Shown here one piece after another: positions 60,527-64,000 of a stretch of 64,000 bases of DNA. Origin of the DNA: Watersipora subatra (taxonomy: Eukaryota > Bryozoa > Gymnolaemata > Cheilostomatida > Watersiporidae). A program made the position numbers and the translations under genes. The DNA lies in the NCBI RefSeq assembly GCF_963576615.1, contig NC_088708.1:57709196-57773195 (forward strand), written 5' to 3'. How positions within the stretch are numbered: position 1 is the first letter of the stretch; each line of letters begins with the position of its first letter. The notes under the pieces were generated by a model. It saw nothing but the letters and a program-made list of their open reading frames with translations, searched no databases and was not told the DNA's origin.

Positions 60527-62369
60527 TTAGTAGTAGTTAAACCCATCCTTTTTCTTATATACTTTCTCGTTTTTATATCCTTCATAAACATCACGATATT
60601 TCAGTGACTTAACAATTGTATCTCTCTCAGGAAACGCTGTCTTGCCACCAAATTGATGTTTTGTCTGCTCAGTGAACCTTAGTGGCTCGAGCTCTAAATG
60701 CACATTCTTGGGTAGGTCAGCAGACTTGAGCCTTTCCTCAGGTGTTGTAATGTTGCGTGCAAATGAATAAAAGTTAACGACATCAGAGAGCGTTTGTAAC
60801 TCTCCGAGTTCACAGCTTGGTATATCAAACTGGAATTCTTTTACACAGGCTGTGAGCACCTATAAATTACATTACAGAGTGATTAGACCTTATCACCAAA
60901 TGTAAAAGTAAAAGCATTCTGATGTAGTCTAACTAAGGCAAGGAGGGATGTAATGAAAACCAAGTAGCTATGCTGATTCCTGCTTTTTCATATCAGTTTT
61001 TAATAAACAAGAATATTGGAAAACTACATGTGAACTGAGGAAGCCTAACAGAAGTGCGTCACAACCACCATAACAATAGCAAGTCATGAGCTGGCTGTTC
61101 TAGCCTAAGTACAATTTACATGTTTGAGAGTATATAATATAATAACAAATGATAATTACACATTTGTACCTTTTATGCTAACCATTACAATAAGAAAACT
61201 TCTTGTTGAAAGATTTGTTGAACGCATCAACTGATATCAATAGATTACAATCGAGTTCTCAAATTATTCCTACTACCAACAGGAAATGACTTAAGTTTTT
61301 AGCACTGCGGTTGACCTTGTGCCAAAAAAATGGCAAACCATCATAACAATCTTGAAGATCTGCAGAGGCCTACTCAAGTCTATACTCAAATGATCCTGGG
61401 GAGTCCTTCCTTCACAGGCAAAAACCCTTCGATCATGGCAACTTTACTGCACTGTTACTGGCAAATAGTAAATAACATTAATGTGAAGGCTGAAGGAGTT
61501 ATGAAAATGCATTAAAGAGCCAGCATTATCATCTGTCTATACTAGTTATGGAATACTTAATTATTAAGTACTGTACACGTGTGTGTGTTTTATGCTAGAA
61601 TATATAAATCACTGCATAGATGCATGATAAAGTGCATAAACGTTCATTTGAAACGATCTTTGACAACTCACCTTATATTTGAATAAATTGTCTGTCATTT
61701 TTGTGGTGGTTTCAATTTCACTGGGGCTAGATGTGAGCTGCTTAGCCAATGCTATAACCTTGCCTTCCACATTATCAGGAGGAGTGTAGTACTTTGGCAG
61801 TGCTTCCAGTCTACAGACAACGCTGACAAGCTAATACCTTCATGTCAGCAACGTTGGTCACTTTCTATCTCTATCGAGTACTGACACAAACATCACAAAT
61901 ATACCCATTACAATAACAAGTAAATATTGCTAGATGAATCAGTGTTGGCTGCAATGTTCTTCTTCTTCTATGCAATGACCTCACAGTTTTTATATATAAT
62001 AGTTGAGCTATGTATACAATATTTCATTTGATTATGTCTAGATAAGTAAATGCACTATAGTAACGTAAACTAGAGCTTGATAATATTTAACACATTTGCT
62101 GATTGATAAGGTGATTTAGTTTGTCAGGAGCTATACCAGCCCGTGGTAACGCATATTGTAGAAAGCACAAACTGTAATAAAATTTGAAGATTTAAAAGTT
62201 GCAATTGGATAGATCTAGCCAAAAGATGAAATACACGTCATGAAAATGTGGTAGAAGTCTCTTACATCTGCTCTTCATAGTCATACACTTGCTCCGTCGG
62301 TAGATCTGAGTTATCTCCTTTGGGCGGACCATCAGGATTGCTGGAGAACTGTTGGAAAACGCTTGCTTT
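60527..62369 (-). CDS. MRPL50: Mitochondrial ribosomal protein L50 (bL50m/mL50), 5' exon not found
   Basis: Large-subunit protein of the mitochondrial ribosome. Exons found: 62369-62266, 61810-61672, 60859-60527 (TAA 60529-60527), phases matched, 191 residues. Matching segments: PKYYTPPDNVEGKV (human MRPL50 RAYTPPEDLQSRL), FKYKVLTACVKEF (human LKFNLLAHLADDL), LSDVVNFYSFA (human VRDVLDFYNVP) and SADLPKNVHLELEP (human ASNLPPNLKITW). After that comes an extension with FGGKTAFPERDTIVKSLKY that human lacks but insect L50 proteins, as I recall, carry. The first exon, with the start codon and mitochondrial presequence, should end in phase 0 before 62370. I could not place it between 62400 and 64000. 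The name rests on motif memory but several motifs agree in order. Confidence 0.88.
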
Positions 62370-64000
62370 CTACGGCCAAACAGTAGAAAGGATTCAGAAA
62401 ATACTATTGATTGTATAATTGATCGTAATATATCTATTTGTTGGCTGTAGTGAATATTATATTGAAAATTTGCGAGTTAACAATGTTTGATGTTTTTGAA
62501 TAGACTCTTTACTGAACCAAATCAGTAAGTAGCATTAAACAATTGATGTGTGAATCTGCACTACCGTTTTTCATGCAGTAGATGGAAACTAGCCAAAACA
62601 TGAATCATCAAAATTTTTTACTTAATTATTTTCGTAGATTTAATTAATTCTGAGAAAATGATAATTTTAGTCCATTAGACATGTGAATCTAAATCTAAGG
62701 AATGAGTAATAACTAAGGTGAAGGTTATTGAATGAAGGTTTTTGAATGGAATAAAGGGTTTGGCCACACAGCCTAGCTTGACGTGAGGATACGAAAACTA
62801 GCTCTTAGCGTGCTTGCATAGAGAACACATATTCTTCTGTGATTTTAGTCTTCCGAGTTTTCGTAGTTTGCAAAATTCTGTTTTGTCAGTGCAGTTTTGC
62901 CTGTACCGTGTGCTTCCTGTACCATGTTCTTCATGCACTATTGTTATTGGTAGATTGTCTGCGTATGAAGGTAGCTCTGCCTTACATTGCTTGCTTTTAT
63001 GATAATATGACGTTTCTAGCTTGTAACATCTATCCCCAAACAAAGCCCTAACCATAATAAGGAAATTGTCTTGAATTTTTTAATCGAGTCCAACTAAGGT
63101 GCCAACTGAAAGCAGGTGTTTGAAAAGTGTCTCTAGCAAAACAATACAGTGAGTTAATACAGACTATTGAGTTGCTTATAATTCCATTTTGCGTCCCACT
63201 TTAGAAGTAACACACACGATGACCTCTCAGAGAGAAATAAGGGCTCAATGTGATTGAAAGATGTAATAGATTCATTTCGGCACGTATTAGCACGATGACT
63301 GCGACTTTTATTCGATATTTTGTGAGAAAGGAGTGATAGTGATTTAGAAAATCCATTTTTTCTATTTAAAGGCTAACTGACAGCACAAAATATCATTGCA
63401 TTAACAGTAACACATAAAATTGGAATATATTTTTTGTGTAATTCTGACTGAATACCAGGTTTTACCAACATTTTCCAACTGTGAAAATGGACAGAAAGAT
63501 TTGCATTCTTCACTTTTTGAACTAGATTAATCACAAAATTGTCCGTTTAAAATCCTTATTCACGAAAGCAAAGCATGTGTTAAAAGGCCTTAAACAGATA
63601 ACTTAGCAACGGGATGGGAAAAATATATTACAATGGCGGCCATCAAAAGAGTCTTGTGTCACATTCACACGTTGGTTAATCATTAGCATTGACATATCAC
63701 AGCTTGGAGCGTGCATACGAATGTTTTGTCTCAAAAAACTGGCTTTTTGGTTCTGCTAATGTCAAACTCATGGATGAAAATGAATTACCACAATTATACT
63801 GATATAAATATATGTCATTTAAAGCACTATCACTTAACCATTATGTACTGCATGACTAGATATCTGATTGTTTGATATTTGAAAAAATGAATGTACCTGA
63901 CTTAAATATGTTTACAAAAAGGAATGACTAATATGCCTTGTGAGTACTGAGAATATAAGGTAATTTACAATGTAGATCTAAAGATGCCATTAATTGAATA
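62370..64000. other. MRPL50 upstream/intron region
   Basis: No confirmed exon. A minus-strand frame at 63055-62798 (MVRALFGDRCYKLETS..., Cys-rich near its end) is open for 85 codons, but its only good donor (GTAAGG, phase 1) does not fit the phase-0 MRPL50 exon. A reverse-oriented family C fragment lies at 63440-63610. The rest shows nothing I can assign. Confidence 0.5.
63440..63610 (-). repeat. Interspersed repeat family C, inverted fragment
   Basis: On the minus strand, AACACATGCTTTGCTTTC, GTGAATAAGGATTTTAAA and later ATGTTGGTAAAACCTGG match the copy at 27195-27535 in order. Shows that family C also inserts in the opposite orientation and outside PIK3C3. Confidence 0.7.

Noticed and set aside
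62798-63055. Minus-strand 85-codon Cys-rich frame as the first exon of MRPL50.
   Set aside because: Its usable donor gives phase 1, but the next MRPL50 exon begins in phase 0, and the sequence does not look like a mitochondrial presequence. It remains unassigned.
63620-63655. Minus-strand ATG GCC GCC ATT before GTAATA as an MRPL50 start exon (phase 0).
   Set aside because: Only four codons, no presequence, and it abuts an interspersed repeat; the Kozak-like look is not enough.

Overview
This window is animal nuclear DNA: AT-rich, intron-dense, with GT-AG introns, SINEs, TIR-flanked elements and many minisatellites. No rRNA gene, intact tRNA gene, CRISPR array or prokaryote-style operon is visible. 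Gene content (M-Ras, VPS9D1, VPS34/PIK3C3, CMC2, MRPL50) fits a metazoan, and the compact spliced genes plus repeat spectrum suggest an invertebrate, possibly a lophotrochozoan. The phylum is inference only. I rebuilt the genes by translating exons and requiring splice sites and reading phase to agree; family assignments rest on remembered conserved motifs, not on a search.

Layout: (1) 263-1532, minus: the first two coding exons of a coiled-coil, CCDC113-like axonemal protein running off the left edge. (2) 4554-15240, minus: M-Ras, six coding exons, 218 aa, ending in a CAAX box. (3) 17820-25892, plus: VPS9D1, eleven coding exons, 665 aa, arranged head-to-head with M-Ras. (4) 28765-55289, minus: PIK3C3/VPS34, nineteen exons with unbroken phase, 871 aa before an ambiguous C-terminus, tail-to-tail with VPS9D1. 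(5) 58019-60435, plus: CMC2, three coding exons, 76 aa, head-to-head with PIK3C3. (6) 60527-62369, minus: MRPL50, three exons found, first exon not found, tail-to-tail with CMC2 across about 90 bp.

Functionally, VPS9D1 (a VPS9-domain protein, the fold that activates Rab5-type GTPases) lies beside the lipid kinase VPS34, a Rab5 effector of early endosomes and autophagy. CMC2 (copper/cytochrome oxidase assembly, intermembrane space) lies beside MRPL50 (mitochondrial large ribosomal subunit). M-Ras is a plasma-membrane GTPase.

Introns and spacers carry a hAT element with a perfect 8-bp target duplication, TTAA-flanked and TA-flanked elements, a pogo-like relic nested in an older repeat, a tRNA-derived SINE family, and several minisatellites. 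The most unusual feature is a minisatellite of about 18 units of 54 bp filling PIK3C3 intron 13. Its unit appears to be a multiplied copy of the 3' splice site and first codons of exon 14, giving a row of decoy acceptors directly upstream of the true one. A smaller parallel is VPS9D1 exon 3, whose acceptor AG sits in the last of three 27-bp repeats and differs from the other two units by one base.
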